Shown here: positions 9,260 through 18,187 of the stretch, piece after piece
How positions within the stretch are numbered: position 1 is the first letter of the stretch
Layout of the letters: each line of letters begins with the position of its first letter
NCBI GenBank assembly: GCA_018820765.1
Contig: JAHJNN010000012.1
Coordinates: 186,001-250,000 of the forward strand
Origin: Gammaproteobacteria bacterium
GTDB taxonomy: Bacteria > Pseudomonadota > Gammaproteobacteria > Burkholderiales > Thiobacillaceae
Reading direction: 5' to 3'
Length of the DNA: 64,000 nt
The notes under the pieces: generated by a model
What the model saw: only the letters and a program-made list of their open reading frames with translations
Databases searched by the model: none
What the model was told of the DNA's origin: nothing
Translations under genes and position numbers: made by a program

Positions 9260-9474
9260 CCGTTGAACGCCTCGTCCGCATCATTGCCGGTTCCTTCATC
9301 ATGCTGTCGCTCGCGCTGGCGCATTTTTCCGGCAGCGTCGACATGACCCAGCTCTCCTGGATGTGGTTCACCGCCTTCGTCGGCTTCAACCTGTTCCAGT
9401 CCGGCATCACCCGTTTCTGCCCGATGGACATCATCCTCGCGAAAGCAGGCGCCAAACAGGGCTGCGGCCTCTAA
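9256..9474 (+). CDS. DUF2892 small membrane protein (YgaP C-terminal-like)
   Basis: The 72-residue protein has two hydrophobic segments (about 7-25 and 33-50) and conserved features of DUF2892: an N-terminal VERLVRIIAG and a C-terminal GITRFCPMDIILAK. Two cysteines (in FCPM and near the end, QGCGL) are retained. In E. coli YgaP the same domain is fused to a rhodanese and lies beside the persulfide sensor YgaV. Here a YgaV-like regulator opens the cassette and this stand-alone DUF2892 gene closes it, overlapping the RND permease by four bases. A role in membrane sulfane-sulfur handling is inferred from that association only. Confidence 0.88.
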   Translation: MTVERLVRIIAGSFIMLSLALAHFSGSVDMTQLSWMWFTAFVGFNLFQSGITRFCPMDIILAKAGAKQGCGL

Positions 9475-9486
9475 GCGGGAGCATCC

Positions 9487-9903
9487 ATGGACGTGCAATT
9501 CATTCAGGACAACTGGATGCTGGCGGCGCTGGCCGCGGTGTCCGGCGCCATGCTGACCTGGTCCTTCATCGGCGGCAGACTGTCCGGCGTCGAAGAGGCC
9601 GACACGCTGAAGGCCACCCGGCTGTACAACGACGACGCACTGGTGCTCGACGTGCGCGAGGACAAGGAATTCGCCGCCGGCCACATTCCCAAGGCGAAGC
9701 ACATTCCGCTCGCCCAGCTGGCCAGCCGCATCAGCGAACTCGACAAGTTCAAGAACAAGCCCGTGCTCGTCACCTGCCGCAGCGGCCAGCGCTCGGCACG
9801 CGCCTGCGGCCTGCTGAAGAAAGCCGGTTTCGAGACCGTGTACAACCAGGCCGGCGGCATCCTCGCGTGGGAACGCGCCAACCTGCCGGTCACCCAGAAG
9901 TAA
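9487..9903 (+). CDS. yibN: Membrane-anchored rhodanese-like protein (YibN type)
   Basis: A single-domain rhodanese with an N-terminal membrane anchor (about residues 10-29), 138 residues. Unlike E. coli YibN, the active-site loop keeps a cysteine (C97 in TCRSGQRS), so sulfur transfer from thiosulfate or persulfide donors is plausible. DVRED and AGHIPKAKHIPL are the usual CDC25-like landmarks. Gene order yibN-grxC-(trxC)-secB-gpsA matches the conserved enterobacterial yibN-grxC-secB-gpsA cluster, which favours the YibN assignment over a split YgaP. It follows the DUF2892 gene by 12 bases and may be co-transcribed with the RND genes. Confidence 0.9.
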   Translation: MDVQFIQDNWMLAALAAVSGAMLTWSFIGGRLSGVEEADTLKATRLYNDDALVLDVREDKEFAAGHIPKAKHIPLAQLASRISELDKFKNKPVLVTCRSGQRSARACGLLKKAGFETVYNQAGGILAWERANLPVTQK

Positions 9904-9912
9904 GGACATTTC

Positions 9913-10173
9913 ATGGCCAAAGTCTTGATGTATTGCACCGCCGTGTGCCCCTATTGCGTTGCCGCCGAGCGCCTGCTCAAGAGCCGCGGCGTCACCGAGA
10001 TCGAGAAGATCCGCATCGACCTTGATCCGGCGAAGCAGGACGAAATGATCACCCGCACCGGCCGCCGCACCGTGCCGCAGGTCTTCATCGGCGACACCCA
10101 CGTCGGCGGATTCGACGACACCTCGGCGCTGGATGCCGCCGGGAAGTTGGTGCCGCTGCTCGCCGACGCCTGA
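9913..10173 (+). CDS. grxC: Glutaredoxin 3
   Basis: Small glutathione-dependent disulfide reductase, 86 residues, with the dithiol active site CPYC (C12-C15), the cis-Pro motif TVPQVFIG and the glutathione-binding GGFDD. It is nine bases behind yibN. Gene order and length match grxC of the E. coli secB locus. The glutathione it needs can be made by gshA-gshB in this window (22290-24520). Confidence 0.95.
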   Translation: MAKVLMYCTAVCPYCVAAERLLKSRGVTEIEKIRIDLDPAKQDEMITRTGRRTVPQVFIGDTHVGGFDDTSALDAAGKLVPLLADA

Positions 10174-10257
10174 TCTTCGGTCGGCGTGTCCCCGCACGCT
10201 TGATTTTCCGGCATTCCGCCCCACCTTGAAGCCAGATCATTCGCTCAAGGAAAGCCG

Positions 10258-10686
10258 ATGGAACTCGCCTGCCCCCACTGTCTCGCCGTCAATCGCGTAC
10301 CGGACGATCGGCTGGCCGACGCGCCCAAATGCGGCAAGTGCGGCGCCCCCCTGCTGCCCGGCAAGCCGGTCGATCTGACCGCCGACAGTTTCGACCGTTT
10401 TATCGCCCGCGCCGGCCTGCCGGTTCTGGTCGACTTCTGGGCCGGCTGGTGCGGCCCCTGCAAGATGATGGCGCCGGTGTTCCAGCAGGTGGCGGTCGAG
10501 ATGGGGTCGCGGGTGCGCTTCGCCAAGGTCGACACCGAGGCGCATCCGCAGGTATCGATGCGCCACCACATCAAGGGTATTCCCAGCCTCATCCTGTTCA
10601 GGAACGGGGCCGAGGCGGCGCGTGTCTCGGGCGCGATGGAAGGCCATGCGCTCAAACGTTGGCTGGCGTCACAGGGCATTCACTGA
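10258..10686 (+). CDS. trxC: Thioredoxin 2 (zinc-finger type)
   Basis: Cytoplasmic thiol-disulfide oxidoreductase of 142 residues. An N-terminal zinc-ribbon with two Cys pairs (CPHC at 5-8, CGKC at 25-28) precedes a thioredoxin fold with the active site WCGPC (C65, C68) and the cis-Pro motif GIPSLILF. The zinc-finger extension identifies TrxC, which in E. coli is induced by oxidative stress. It is inserted between grxC and secB, which are neighbours in enterobacteria. A hairpin terminator follows at 10712. Confidence 0.96.
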   Translation: MELACPHCLAVNRVPDDRLADAPKCGKCGAPLLPGKPVDLTADSFDRFIARAGLPVLVDFWAGWCGPCKMMAPVFQQVAVEMGSRVRFAKVDTEAHPQVSMRHHIKGIPSLILFRNGAEAARVSGAMEGHALKRWLASQGIH

Positions 10687-10711
10687 AGCCCATGTAAAAT
10701 ATCCCCCATCC

Positions 10712-10737
10712 CCGGAGCTTGAGGCTCCGGTTTTCTT
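10712..10737 (+). terminator. Hairpin terminator between trxC and secB
   Basis: Arms CCGGAGC (10712-10718) and GCTCCGG (10724-10730) flank a TTGAG loop and are followed by TTTTCTT. It separates the redox genes from secB, so secB may have its own promoter or receive only read-through. Confidence 0.7.
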
Positions 10738-10752
10738 ATCCAGGGAGCCCCC

Positions 10753-11211
10753 ATGTCCGACGCGCAACAACCCGTATTCCATATCGAAAAACTCTTCGTC
10801 AAGGATCTGTCGCTGGAAGTACCCAACGCGCCGGCCATCTACCTGGAGCGCGAGGCGCCGCAGATCGACGTCAACATGTCGACCGAAAGCCGCGGGCTGG
10901 GCGAAGACATGTACCACAGCAGCATCACCGTCACCGTCACCGCCAGGATCGGCGACAAGACCATGTTCCTGGTCGAATGTACCCAGGCCGGCCTCTTCCG
11001 CATCCAGAACGTGCCGCAGGACCAGATTCCGATGGTGCTCGGCATCGGTTGCCCCAACATCGTTTTCCCGTATCTGCGCGAGAGCGTGTCCGACGTGGTG
11101 ATCCGCGCCGGCTTCCCGCCGCTGCTGCTGAACCCGGTCAATTTCGAAGCGCTGTTCCTGCAGCAACAACAGGCGCAGCAGCAACAGGCCGGCGGCGAGC
11201 AAACGCATTGA
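10753..11211 (+). CDS. secB: Protein-export chaperone SecB
   Basis: Homotetrameric cytosolic chaperone that holds preproteins unfolded and delivers them to SecA. The 152-residue protein has typical SecB features: an acidic N-terminal part, IYVKDLSLE-like start (here LFVKDLSLEVPNAP), and the central LLVECTQAGLFRI-like strand with NIVFPYLRE. The C-terminus is a Gln-rich tail. A good ribosome site AGGGAG lies 6 bases upstream. The downstream SH3 gene starts inside the secB stop codon. Confidence 0.97.
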   Translation: MSDAQQPVFHIEKLFVKDLSLEVPNAPAIYLEREAPQIDVNMSTESRGLGEDMYHSSITVTVTARIGDKTMFLVECTQAGLFRIQNVPQDQIPMVLGIGCPNIVFPYLRESVSDVVIRAGFPPLLLNPVNFEALFLQQQQAQQQQAGGEQTH

Positions 11212-11666
11212 AATTGCGTTTCCGTCGCCCCCGTTTGCTGCTCGCGGCTGGCCTGCTGCTTGCGCTGGCGCACCCCGCCAGCGCGCTGGAATACCGCAGC
11301 ACGGGGCGCGCCGCCCTGCTGTACGACGCGCCGTCGACCACGGCCGATAAAATCGCCATCGCCGGCAGCGGCCTGCCGCTCGAAGTCGTCGTCGATATCG
11401 AGGCCTGGGTCAAGGTTCGCGACCACAGCGGCCGCCTGGCCTGGATCGAGAAGTCCGCGCTCGGCGGCGCCAGAAGCGTCATGATCAAAAGCGAAGCCAG
11501 CATCGTCCGGCAGCAGCCGCGCGCCGACGCCGGCATCGCATTTCGTGCCGCGCGCGGCGTCCTGCTCGAGGTCACCGGCGAGGCCGACCCCTACGGCTGG
11601 CTGCCGGTGAAGCATGCCGACGGGCTGGCCGGCTGGCTGCCGGTGAACGAGGTGTGGGGGCGATGA
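11208..11666 (+). CDS. Exported bacterial SH3-domain protein
   Basis: A 152-residue protein with an N-terminal basic stretch (KLRFRRPR), a hydrophobic core and an ASA cleavage motif, so it is exported. The mature part holds two SH3b-like repeats, each with a variable loop and a GWLP-type end ([18 protein letters not shown]). I chose the TTG at 11208, which overlaps the secB stop (ATTGA), because no ATG or GTG precedes the signal peptide. It overlaps gpsA by four bases (ATGA). Similar SH3 proteins are common beside gpsA in betaproteobacteria; they probably bind peptidoglycan or another envelope partner, but the role is unknown. Confidence 0.82.
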   Translation: MKLRFRRPRLLLAAGLLLALAHPASALEYRSTGRAALLYDAPSTTADKIAIAGSGLPLEVVVDIEAWVKVRDHSGRLAWIEKSALGGARSVMIKSEASIVRQQPRADAGIAFRAARGVLLEVTGEADPYGWLPVKHADGLAGWLPVNEVWGR

Positions 11667-12649
11667 AGCTGTCGGTGCTCGGCGCCGGTGCCTGGGGCAC
11701 GGCGCTGGCGGCGAGCTGGGCGCCCCACCATGACGTCACCCTGTGGGGGCGCAACCCGGCCGAGCTCGACGCCATGCGCACGGGCCGCGTCAATGCCCGC
11801 TACCTGCCCGGTTGTCCGCTGCCGGATACGCTGCAGTTCAACCCGGATTTCGACGCCGCCGTCGACGCGGCCGACCTTCTCGTCATCGCCGTCCCCACGA
11901 GCGGCCTGCGCCCGACGCTGGCGGCCCTGGCCACCCGCACCGTGCTGCCGCCGCTGGTCTGGGTGTGCAAGGGATTCGAACCCGGCGGCCGCAAACTGCC
12001 GCACCAGCTCATTGCCGAACTGCTGCCGGCGCATACGCAGACCGGCGTGTTGTCCGGGCCCAGCTTCGCCCAGGAGGTCGCGCAGGGCTATCCCACCGCG
12101 CTCACCCTGGCCTCGCACGACAGCGTGCTGGCGCAGCACCTGGCCGAAGCCCTGTCCGGCCAGCGCCTGCGCATCTACGCGCACGACGACGTCGTCGGCG
12201 TCGAGGTCGGCGGTGCGCTGAAAAACGTCATGGCCATCGCCGCCGGCATCTGCGACGGCCTCAAGCTCGGCCACAACGCCCGCGCCGCGCTGATCACCCG
12301 GGGGCTGGCCGAAATGACCCGCCTCGGCGTCCAGCTCGGCGGCCGCTTCGAAACCTTCATGGGATTGTCCGGCCTCGGCGACCTCATCCTCACCACCACC
12401 GGCGACCTCTCGCGCAACCGCCAGGTCGGCCTGCGCCTCGCGCGCGGCCAGGCGCTCGACGCCATTCTTGCCGAGCTCGGCCATGTCGCCGAAGGCGTCA
12501 CCACCGCGCCCGAAGTCGCCGCGCTTGCCGGCGAACTCGGGGTCGACATGCCGATCACCCGAGCCGTCTGCCAGGTACTGTTCGACGGCCTGCCCGCTGC
12601 GCAGGCGGTCGATGCCCTGCTGAACCGGGAAATCAAGGCAGAGTTCTGA
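11663..12649 (+). CDS. gpsA: NAD(P)-dependent glycerol-3-phosphate dehydrogenase
   Basis: Makes sn-glycerol 3-phosphate from dihydroxyacetone phosphate for phospholipid synthesis. The Rossmann motif [10 protein letters not shown] begins the protein; [12 protein letters not shown], the catalytic lysine region [12 protein letters not shown] and [11 protein letters not shown] follow. Starting at the ATG at 11663, which overlaps the SH3 gene stop, the product is 328 residues; a start nine bases upstream is less likely. It is the last gene of the secB cluster, as in E. coli. Confidence 0.97.
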   Translation: MKLSVLGAGAWGTALAASWAPHHDVTLWGRNPAELDAMRTGRVNARYLPGCPLPDTLQFNPDFDAAVDAADLLVIAVPTSGLRPTLAALATRTVLPPLVWVCKGFEPGGRKLPHQLIAELLPAHTQTGVLSGPSFAQEVAQGYPTALTLASHDSVLAQHLAEALSGQRLRIYAHDDVVGVEVGGALKNVMAIAAGICDGLKLGHNARAALITRGLAEMTRLGVQLGGRFETFMGLSGLGDLILTTTGDLSRNRQVGLRLARGQALDAILAELGHVAEGVTTAPEVAALAGELGVDMPITRAVCQVLFDGLPAAQAVDALLNREIKAEF

Positions 12650-12673
12650 GCGGTCGGCGCAAGGGCGTCCGTA

Positions 12674-14698
12674 TCAGGCGCCCACCGGCATCCCGGCGCC
12701 GCAAACAGCCGGGAACGAAAAATCCCATTCCCCCAGCAACGCTTCCAGCTCGGCCGCAGGAAGCGGCCGGCTGAACAGGAAGCCCTGCACGAAATCGCAC
12801 TGCTGCTCCCGCAGATGATCAAGCTGCGCCCGGCTTTCGACGCCTTCCGCGATCACCTTCAGGCCGAGACGGTGCGCCATGGTGATGACGGCGTTGACGA
12901 TCTCGGCGTCGTCCGGATCGGTGGTGATGTCCTGCACGAAGGAGCGGTCGATCTTGAGGATTTTCACCGGCATTTTCTTGAGCTGGCTGAGTGACGAGTA
13001 GCCCGTGCCGAAATCATCGATCGCCAGGCGCAGGCCGCTTGCCGCCAGCGATTCCAGCGTTCTGATCGTGTACGCCACATCGTCCATCGCCACGCTCTCG
13101 GTGATCTCCAGTTCCAGCACGTGCGCCGCCAGGCAATAATCGTCGATGGCCCGCATGACCTGGCGGGCGATATCCTCGCGGAAGAATTGCCGGACCGAGA
13201 GATTGACGGACATCACGAGATCGGGAAACCCGGCTTGCCGCCACGCATGCACCTGCCTGCACGCGGTTTCCAGCACCCACGCCCCGATCGGGACGATCAG
13301 GCCGCTTTCCTCGGCGAGCGGGATGAATTCGACGGGCGAAATCATGCCCAGTTCGGGGTGCTGCCAGCGGACCAGCGCCTCGACGCCGCGCAGACGCCCC
13401 TCGGACAGATCGAACTGGGGCTGGTAATGCAGCACCAACTGCTTCCGTTCCAGGGCCTTGTGCAGCTGGTTCTCCAGTTCCAGCCGGCGCAGGCTGCGCT
13501 GGTCGAGCGCATGGGTGTAGATCTGGAAGCCGTTGCGCCCCTGCTGCTTGACGCGGTACATGGCGGTGTCGGCATGCTTCATCAGGACATCGACGTCGGC
13601 GCCGTCGTCCGGATACATGCTGATGCCGATGCTCGCGCTGACGAAGATGTCGCGGCCGTCGAGCACGAACGGCTGTTTCAAGGTTGCCAGCACCTTGTCG
13701 GCCACCACCATGGCCTCTTCGACGCGATCGACGTCGGGCAGCAGGATGGTGAACTCGTCGCCGCCGAGCCGGGCCAGGGTGTCGGTCTGGCGCCCGATTT
13801 CCCGCAGACGCTGGGCGACAAGCTGCAGCAGGCGGTCGCCGGCGGCGTGGCCGAGCGAATCGTTGACCAGCTTGAAACGGTCGAGGTCGATGAACAGCAG
13901 GGCCACCTTCTTGTGCTTCATGCGGCGCGAAAATGCGAGCGACTGTTCCAGCCTGTCCTTGAACAGCACCCGGTTCGGCAGATGCGTGAGAGCGTCGTGG
14001 TAGGCCTGATGGATAAGCTTGTCCTCTGCGCGCTTGCGCTCGGTCATGTCGGAAAACGTGGCGACGAAATAATCGATCTCGCCCGAGGCCGCGCGCAGGC
14101 TGCAGATGGAAAGCCACTCCGGATACACCTCGCCGTTCTGGCGCCGGTTCCAGATTTCACCCTGCCACTGGCCACTGGACAGCACCGTGTTCCACAGCGT
14201 TCGATAAAAGTCGGCGTCCTGGCGCCCCGATGAGAACATTCTCGGGTTGCGGCCGATCACGTCCTCGGGTTGGTATCCGGTGACGGTGGTAAACGCCGGA
14301 TTGACCTGCAGGATGCGGCCGTCCCGGGCCGTGATGATGATGCCTTCGGTGGAACGGTCGAATACGGCTGCAGCAAGGCGCAAGGACTGCGTGTTCCGTT
14401 CGTGCGCCGTGACGAAGCGGCGGCCCAGCGCGGCGGCCAGGGCAAAGAACAATCCGGACAGGCCCACCACCGTCAGCGCGGCATGCTGAAGGTTGGCCAG
14501 ATTGGCGTGGCGCAGCCACTCGATCTGGCGCACCGACTGTTCGATCCCCCACCAGCCCAGGGCGCTGACGACCACGCCGGAGCCGCTGCCCAAAACGAAC
14601 AGCAGCAGCAGGATTTTTGAGAATGAAAGCGTGCGCAACACGTGTTTAACTTTGAACGGCAGGGCATCCTGCGGGATCGCCGCAGGACGGTGAGACAC
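12674..14698 (-). CDS. Membrane PAS-GGDEF-EAL protein (cyclic-di-GMP turnover)
   Basis: A 674-residue membrane sensor for cyclic-di-GMP. Two N-terminal hydrophobic helices (about 27-50 and 70-90) flank a short periplasmic loop. They are followed by one PAS domain (about 105-220), a GGDEF domain with an intact GGDEF site (LARLGGDEFTIL) and an EAL domain with an intact EAL site (GVEALVRWQHPE) and DDFGTGYSSL. Both enzyme signatures are complete, so it may be bifunctional or switchable. The start is a GTG at 14698. It is convergent with gpsA; no clear terminator was seen in the 24 bases between them. Confidence 0.93.
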   Translation of the reverse strand: MSHRPAAIPQDALPFKVKHVLRTLSFSKILLLLFVLGSGSGVVVSALGWWGIEQSVRQIEWLRHANLANLQHAALTVVGLSGLFFALAAALGRRFVTAHERNTQSLRLAAAVFDRSTEGIIITARDGRILQVNPAFTTVTGYQPEDVIGRNPRMFSSGRQDADFYRTLWNTVLSSGQWQGEIWNRRQNGEVYPEWLSICSLRAASGEIDYFVATFSDMTERKRAEDKLIHQAYHDALTHLPNRVLFKDRLEQSLAFSRRMKHKKVALLFIDLDRFKLVNDSLGHAAGDRLLQLVAQRLREIGRQTDTLARLGGDEFTILLPDVDRVEEAMVVADKVLATLKQPFVLDGRDIFVSASIGISMYPDDGADVDVLMKHADTAMYRVKQQGRNGFQIYTHALDQRSLRRLELENQLHKALERKQLVLHYQPQFDLSEGRLRGVEALVRWQHPELGMISPVEFIPLAEESGLIVPIGAWVLETACRQVHAWRQAGFPDLVMSVNLSVRQFFREDIARQVMRAIDDYCLAAHVLELEITESVAMDDVAYTIRTLESLAASGLRLAIDDFGTGYSSLSQLKKMPVKILKIDRSFVQDITTDPDDAEIVNAVITMAHRLGLKVIAEGVESRAQLDHLREQQCDFVQGFLFSRPLPAAELEALLGEWDFSFPAVCGAGMPVGA

Positions 14699-14746
14699 GC
14701 ATCGTGTGGCCCGCCTGCGGCCGGATAGACGCCAACCGCAGGGGAA

Positions 14747-16456
14747 TCACGACCAATTGCTGGCGGAAGCGGCTCTCTCCGGCAGGGCGAGCGGACGCAC
14801 GCGCCCCGCCGCCTGACTCTTCCCACCTCGATGCACCGGACTGGCAGCCGGTGCCGCCTGCCGGCGTCCCACGCGGAACACGCCCACAGCCTGGACGAGC
14901 CTGTCCGCTTGCTGATGCAGGCTTTCCGCCGCGGCCGCGGCCTGTTCTACCAGCGCCGCGTTCTGCTGCGTCATTTCGTCCATCTGCCCCACCGCCTGGT
15001 TGACCTGCTCGATGCCGGCGCTCTGCTGCTGGCTCGCGGCGGCAATCCCGCCCATGATGTCGGCCACCAGTTCCACCGAGGTGACGATATCTCCCATGGC
15101 CTCGCCTGCTTCGTCCGCCAGCTTGCCGCCCTGTTCGACCTTGCCGACCGAATCGTCGATCAGCGCCTTGATTTCCCTGGCGGCGGCAGCCGAGCGCTGC
15201 GCCAGATGCCTGACCTCGGTCGCGACCACCGCAAACCCCCGCCCCTGCTCCCCTGCGCGGGCCGCCTCCACCGCGGCGTTGAGCGCCAGGATGTTGGTCT
15301 GGAACGCGATGCCGTCGATCACGCCGATGATGTCGGCAATCCGGCCCGAACTGGCGCGGATGGAGGCCATGGTGTCGACCACCTGTGCCACCACCTGCCC
15401 GCCCTTGACGGCGATGTCGGTCGCGGCGCCCGCAAGCCGATTGGCGTGGTGCGCATGCTCGGCATTCTGTTTCACCGTGCTGGTGAGTTGTTCCATGGTG
15501 CTGGCGGTTTCCTCCAGACTCGACGCCTGCGACTCGGTGCGGCCGGACAGGTCGGTGTTGCCGGCGGCAATCTCGCCTGCCGCCACCCGGATGCCGTCCG
15601 CATTCGCGCCGATGTCGGACACCGCTGCCACCATATTGGCCGTCATCTGCTGGAGCGCCCGCATCAGCTGCCCCGTCTCATCCCAGGCCGACGCCTCGAA
15701 GCGATGCGACAAGTCGCCTCCCGCGATGGCGTTCGCCACATCGAGGGCGCGGTCGAGCGGCTTCAGGATCGTGCGCGAGATGAAATAACCGAACAGCAGG
15801 GTCAGCAGCGCACCGACGCCGCACGCCGTGGCGATCAGCGCCGGCGCCCAGCTCGCCACCCCCGCAGCGTCGGCCAGTGCGCTCGTTTCGCGCCAGCCGA
15901 GCACGCCTACGAGCAGCATCAGCGCCGCCCCGATTGCCGTGCTCAGCAGAATCCTCAGGTTGACCGGAACGCGCCGGATGGACTGCAGCGTGCCGATCAC
16001 CCCGGTGCGTACCGCCATCCCGCTGCGAATTTCCCACCGGCCGCGGCCGCTTTCCTTGATCTGCCGATAAACATGGTCGGCTTCGGCGACCTGCTGGCGC
16101 GAGGGCTTGCTGCGCACCGACAGATAGCTGGCGGCCACGCCGTTTTCCTTTAGCGGCGTGACGTTCGCGAGCACCCAGTAATGGTCCCCGTTCTTGCGCC
16201 GGTTCTTGACCATGCCGGTCCAGGGATGGCCCTGCTTCAGGGTCGACCACATATCCGCAAAGGCCTCTGCGGGCATGTCCGGATGGCGCACGATGTTGTG
16301 CGGCTGACCGATGAGCTCCTCCTCGCTGAAGCCGCTGGCTTCGACGAAGGCCGGGTTGGCGTACGTGATGCGCCCCTTGGCATCCGTCCTTGAAACAAGC
16401 GCTGCGTCATCACACAGCGCGTACTCAGTGTTCGTGGTCGGCAAATTGACACGCAT
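14747..16456 (-). CDS. Aer-like methyl-accepting chemotaxis protein with N-terminal PAS
   Basis: A 569-residue chemoreceptor. The N-terminal PAS domain (about 10-120) has the Aer-type signature ([24 protein letters not shown]), which in Aer binds FAD for redox sensing. Two membrane helices (about 165-185 and 200-228) are followed by HAMP and the methyl-accepting coiled coil. The conserved hairpin tip reads [18 protein letters not shown]. The C-terminus lacks an NWETF-type CheR pentapeptide. Redox or energy taxis is inferred from the Aer resemblance. The upstream 217 bases are AT-rich and presumably hold the promoter. Confidence 0.93.
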   Translation of the reverse strand: MRVNLPTTNTEYALCDDAALVSRTDAKGRITYANPAFVEASGFSEEELIGQPHNIVRHPDMPAEAFADMWSTLKQGHPWTGMVKNRRKNGDHYWVLANVTPLKENGVAASYLSVRSKPSRQQVAEADHVYRQIKESGRGRWEIRSGMAVRTGVIGTLQSIRRVPVNLRILLSTAIGAALMLLVGVLGWRETSALADAAGVASWAPALIATACGVGALLTLLFGYFISRTILKPLDRALDVANAIAGGDLSHRFEASAWDETGQLMRALQQMTANMVAAVSDIGANADGIRVAAGEIAAGNTDLSGRTESQASSLEETASTMEQLTSTVKQNAEHAHHANRLAGAATDIAVKGGQVVAQVVDTMASIRASSGRIADIIGVIDGIAFQTNILALNAAVEAARAGEQGRGFAVVATEVRHLAQRSAAAAREIKALIDDSVGKVEQGGKLADEAGEAMGDIVTSVELVADIMGGIAAASQQQSAGIEQVNQAVGQMDEMTQQNAALVEQAAAAAESLHQQADRLVQAVGVFRVGRRQAAPAASPVHRGGKSQAAGRVRPLALPERAASASNWS

Positions 16457-16673
16457 GGCTTCTCGTCATTCTGGCTTTAACAATCGTGGATTCGACCCGG
16501 CGGGGGGCGTCTTCCCGGGCAGAACACTATTCTTTTAACTATATTCTTATATGTTTATCGTAATTCAAAGCCAAAACTTAAGGCCCGACATCCGATGGAC
16601 ACACAATCGATCGAAGGGGGACGGCCGTCGCAGCCGCATCGGAGCCACTCGCCGATGCGCAAAATTTCCGGCG
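16457..16673. other. Intergenic region upstream of the chemoreceptor gene
   Basis: This 217-base gap separates the chemoreceptor start from the stop of the C39 peptidase gene. It holds an AT-rich block (about 16527-16570) that likely contains the chemoreceptor promoter. I found no convincing hexamer pair, terminator stem or RNA structure in it. Confidence 0.4.
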
Positions 16674-17660
16674 TCAGTGCGCGGGGCAGGCAGGCAGGGG
16701 CAAGCAGGCGCCGGCACCCGGCGCCTGCAACGTGTCCATTTCCATCAGGGTGTGCGTGAACGCCGCATGGCCAGGCGACAAGCGCTTGGCGCAGCGCGCC
16801 GCTTGCCGGGCTGCGCGTATGCATTGACGGGCCGCCAGGGCGTAAGCCAGATTGTTCCAGGCGGCGCCCGCACCGGCTTGCACCTGCAGGGCCTGGCGGA
16901 ACGACGCTTCGGCATGCGCAGCCTGGCCCAGAGCATACTCGGCGTTGCCACGTCCCAGCCAGGCCACCAGGCTGTCCGGCCATCTTTCGGTCGAAGCCTT
17001 GTAGGCCGCCTGCGCTTCCGCGCGTTTCCCCACGCCTTCCAGCGCGCTCACCGCTTCCAGGTAAGCCCCCGGTTCGGCGCGCGCCGGAAAGCTGCCCGGG
17101 GTGAGCACGACGATGCCCCAGCGCATCGACCGCTCCCACGTATTCATAAACACGCCGAAAGGCGTGATGCGCCTGCGCTCGGTGCCTGAACGCAGAATGA
17201 GCACCTGCTGCGGCAGGTCATAGCCGATCGCCACCGCGTAGTGCCAGCGCGGCAGCCAGTCCAGTCCCAGATTCTGCAGGACCAGCACCGGATGGCCCGC
17301 TGCGATTTCCGCCAGCACGGCATCGAGGGACGGCTCGACCGGAACCGTCAGCAGTCCCCGGCGGCGCACGGTTGCCATGATTTCGGCCTGCAGGCTGCCT
17401 TTGCGCGCAGGCAGATAGACCTGCGGAACCAGTTCCTCCGGCGTGACGGCCGCTCCGCGCGCACTCAGCACCGAGGCGAGCGCGGCCGGTCCGCACTGAT
17501 AGCGTTCCTGCGGGAAGAAGGGCGTGTCCGTCAGTTCCACGCTGGCCGGAAGTCCGGCCAGCTGCGCGCCGGCAAGCGGCGCCCGATGGGCGCAGCCTGC
17601 AAGCAAGGCCGCCCCAATCCATGCGCCCGCCAGGAGTCGGGCAAGCCGGCCCAGGCGCAT
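16674..17660 (-). CDS. C39-like cysteine peptidase lipoprotein with TPR (PA2778 family)
   Basis: A 328-residue predicted lipoprotein: signal peptide ending in a lipobox LLAGC (C23). It is followed by a papain-like C39 domain with the catalytic cysteine in QCGPAALASVL (C56) and the catalytic histidine in WHYAVAIGYD (H140), then about 130 residues of tetratricopeptide-like helices (195-325). C39 domains normally cut double-glycine leader peptides of bacteriocins and are fused to ABC exporters; here the peptidase is alone and faces the periplasm. It lies nine bases after the PA2779-family gene, the partner it also has in Pseudomonas aeruginosa. Function of the pair is not established to my knowledge. 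Confidence 0.88.
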   Translation of the reverse strand: MRLGRLARLLAGAWIGAALLAGCAHRAPLAGAQLAGLPASVELTDTPFFPQERYQCGPAALASVLSARGAAVTPEELVPQVYLPARKGSLQAEIMATVRRRGLLTVPVEPSLDAVLAEIAAGHPVLVLQNLGLDWLPRWHYAVAIGYDLPQQVLILRSGTERRRITPFGVFMNTWERSMRWGIVVLTPGSFPARAEPGAYLEAVSALEGVGKRAEAQAAYKASTERWPDSLVAWLGRGNAEYALGQAAHAEASFRQALQVQAGAGAAWNNLAYALAARQCIRAARQAARCAKRLSPGHAAFTHTLMEMDTLQAPGAGACLPLPACPAH

Positions 17661-17669
17661 CGAAACCGG

Positions 17670-18065
17670 CTATCTGACGGGGTCCACGAAGGGGAAGATG
17701 TCGGTTGCCCCGATGGCGTCGGTGATGACGAAGATAATGAAAATCAGCAGGATGACGCCCAGCACGTCGCCACCGGCAGGCAGTTCGGCGATGCGCTGGT
17801 TGAGTCGGGCCACTTCGGCGTCGGTCAGCCCCGCCACCCTCTCTTTGGCATATTGGGCATCGACACCGTGGGCCGATAATTGACGCTGCAGATCCTCACG
17901 CTCCAGCAACGACGCCAGCCTGTCACGATCCGTCCGGCCCTGTTCGGCGGCGAGCACCTGAGCGGTGCCGACCATGCCGGCCTGAACCGGCGCAATCTGT
18001 GCGCCCAGCAGCGATGTAGCCAACAGCAGGGAACCGAATTTTCTGAGTAGATGGGGGGTACGCAT
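17670..18065 (-). CDS. PA2779-family small membrane protein with GG motif
   Basis: A 131-residue protein with a signal peptide (about 1-29), a charged helical region, and a C-terminal hydrophobic segment (about 101-119) ending in GATDIFPFVDP. Just before the hydrophobic segment is a leader-like stretch LNQRIAELPAGG (88-99), which resembles the consensus before double-glycine cleavage sites. A strong ribosome site (AAGGAGGT) precedes the ATG at 18065. The gene is directly upstream of the C39-like peptidase lipoprotein. That this protein is its substrate is my inference; the motif and the gene pairing are seen. Confidence 0.85.
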   Translation of the reverse strand: MRTPHLLRKFGSLLLATSLLGAQIAPVQAGMVGTAQVLAAEQGRTDRDRLASLLEREDLQRQLSAHGVDAQYAKERVAGLTDAEVARLNQRIAELPAGGDVLGVILLIFIIFVITDAIGATDIFPFVDPVR

Positions 18066-18187
18066 GGGACCTCCTTGGAAAAGTGGTTACGAGGGATCAC
18101 GCGCGCGCCCTATGCGGGGCGCGACACGTTTTTAACGTAGCACAGGCTGGCGCGCTTGCTTTTTGAAGCGGCCGCGGCAGGCACGGC

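Noticed and set aside
9256-9903. DUF2892 and rhodanese genes as a split YgaP
   Set aside because: The pairing with a YgaV-like regulator is suggestive, but the rhodanese is followed by grxC, trxC, secB and gpsA and has its own membrane anchor, which fits YibN better. Only the DUF2892 gene is treated as YgaP-related.
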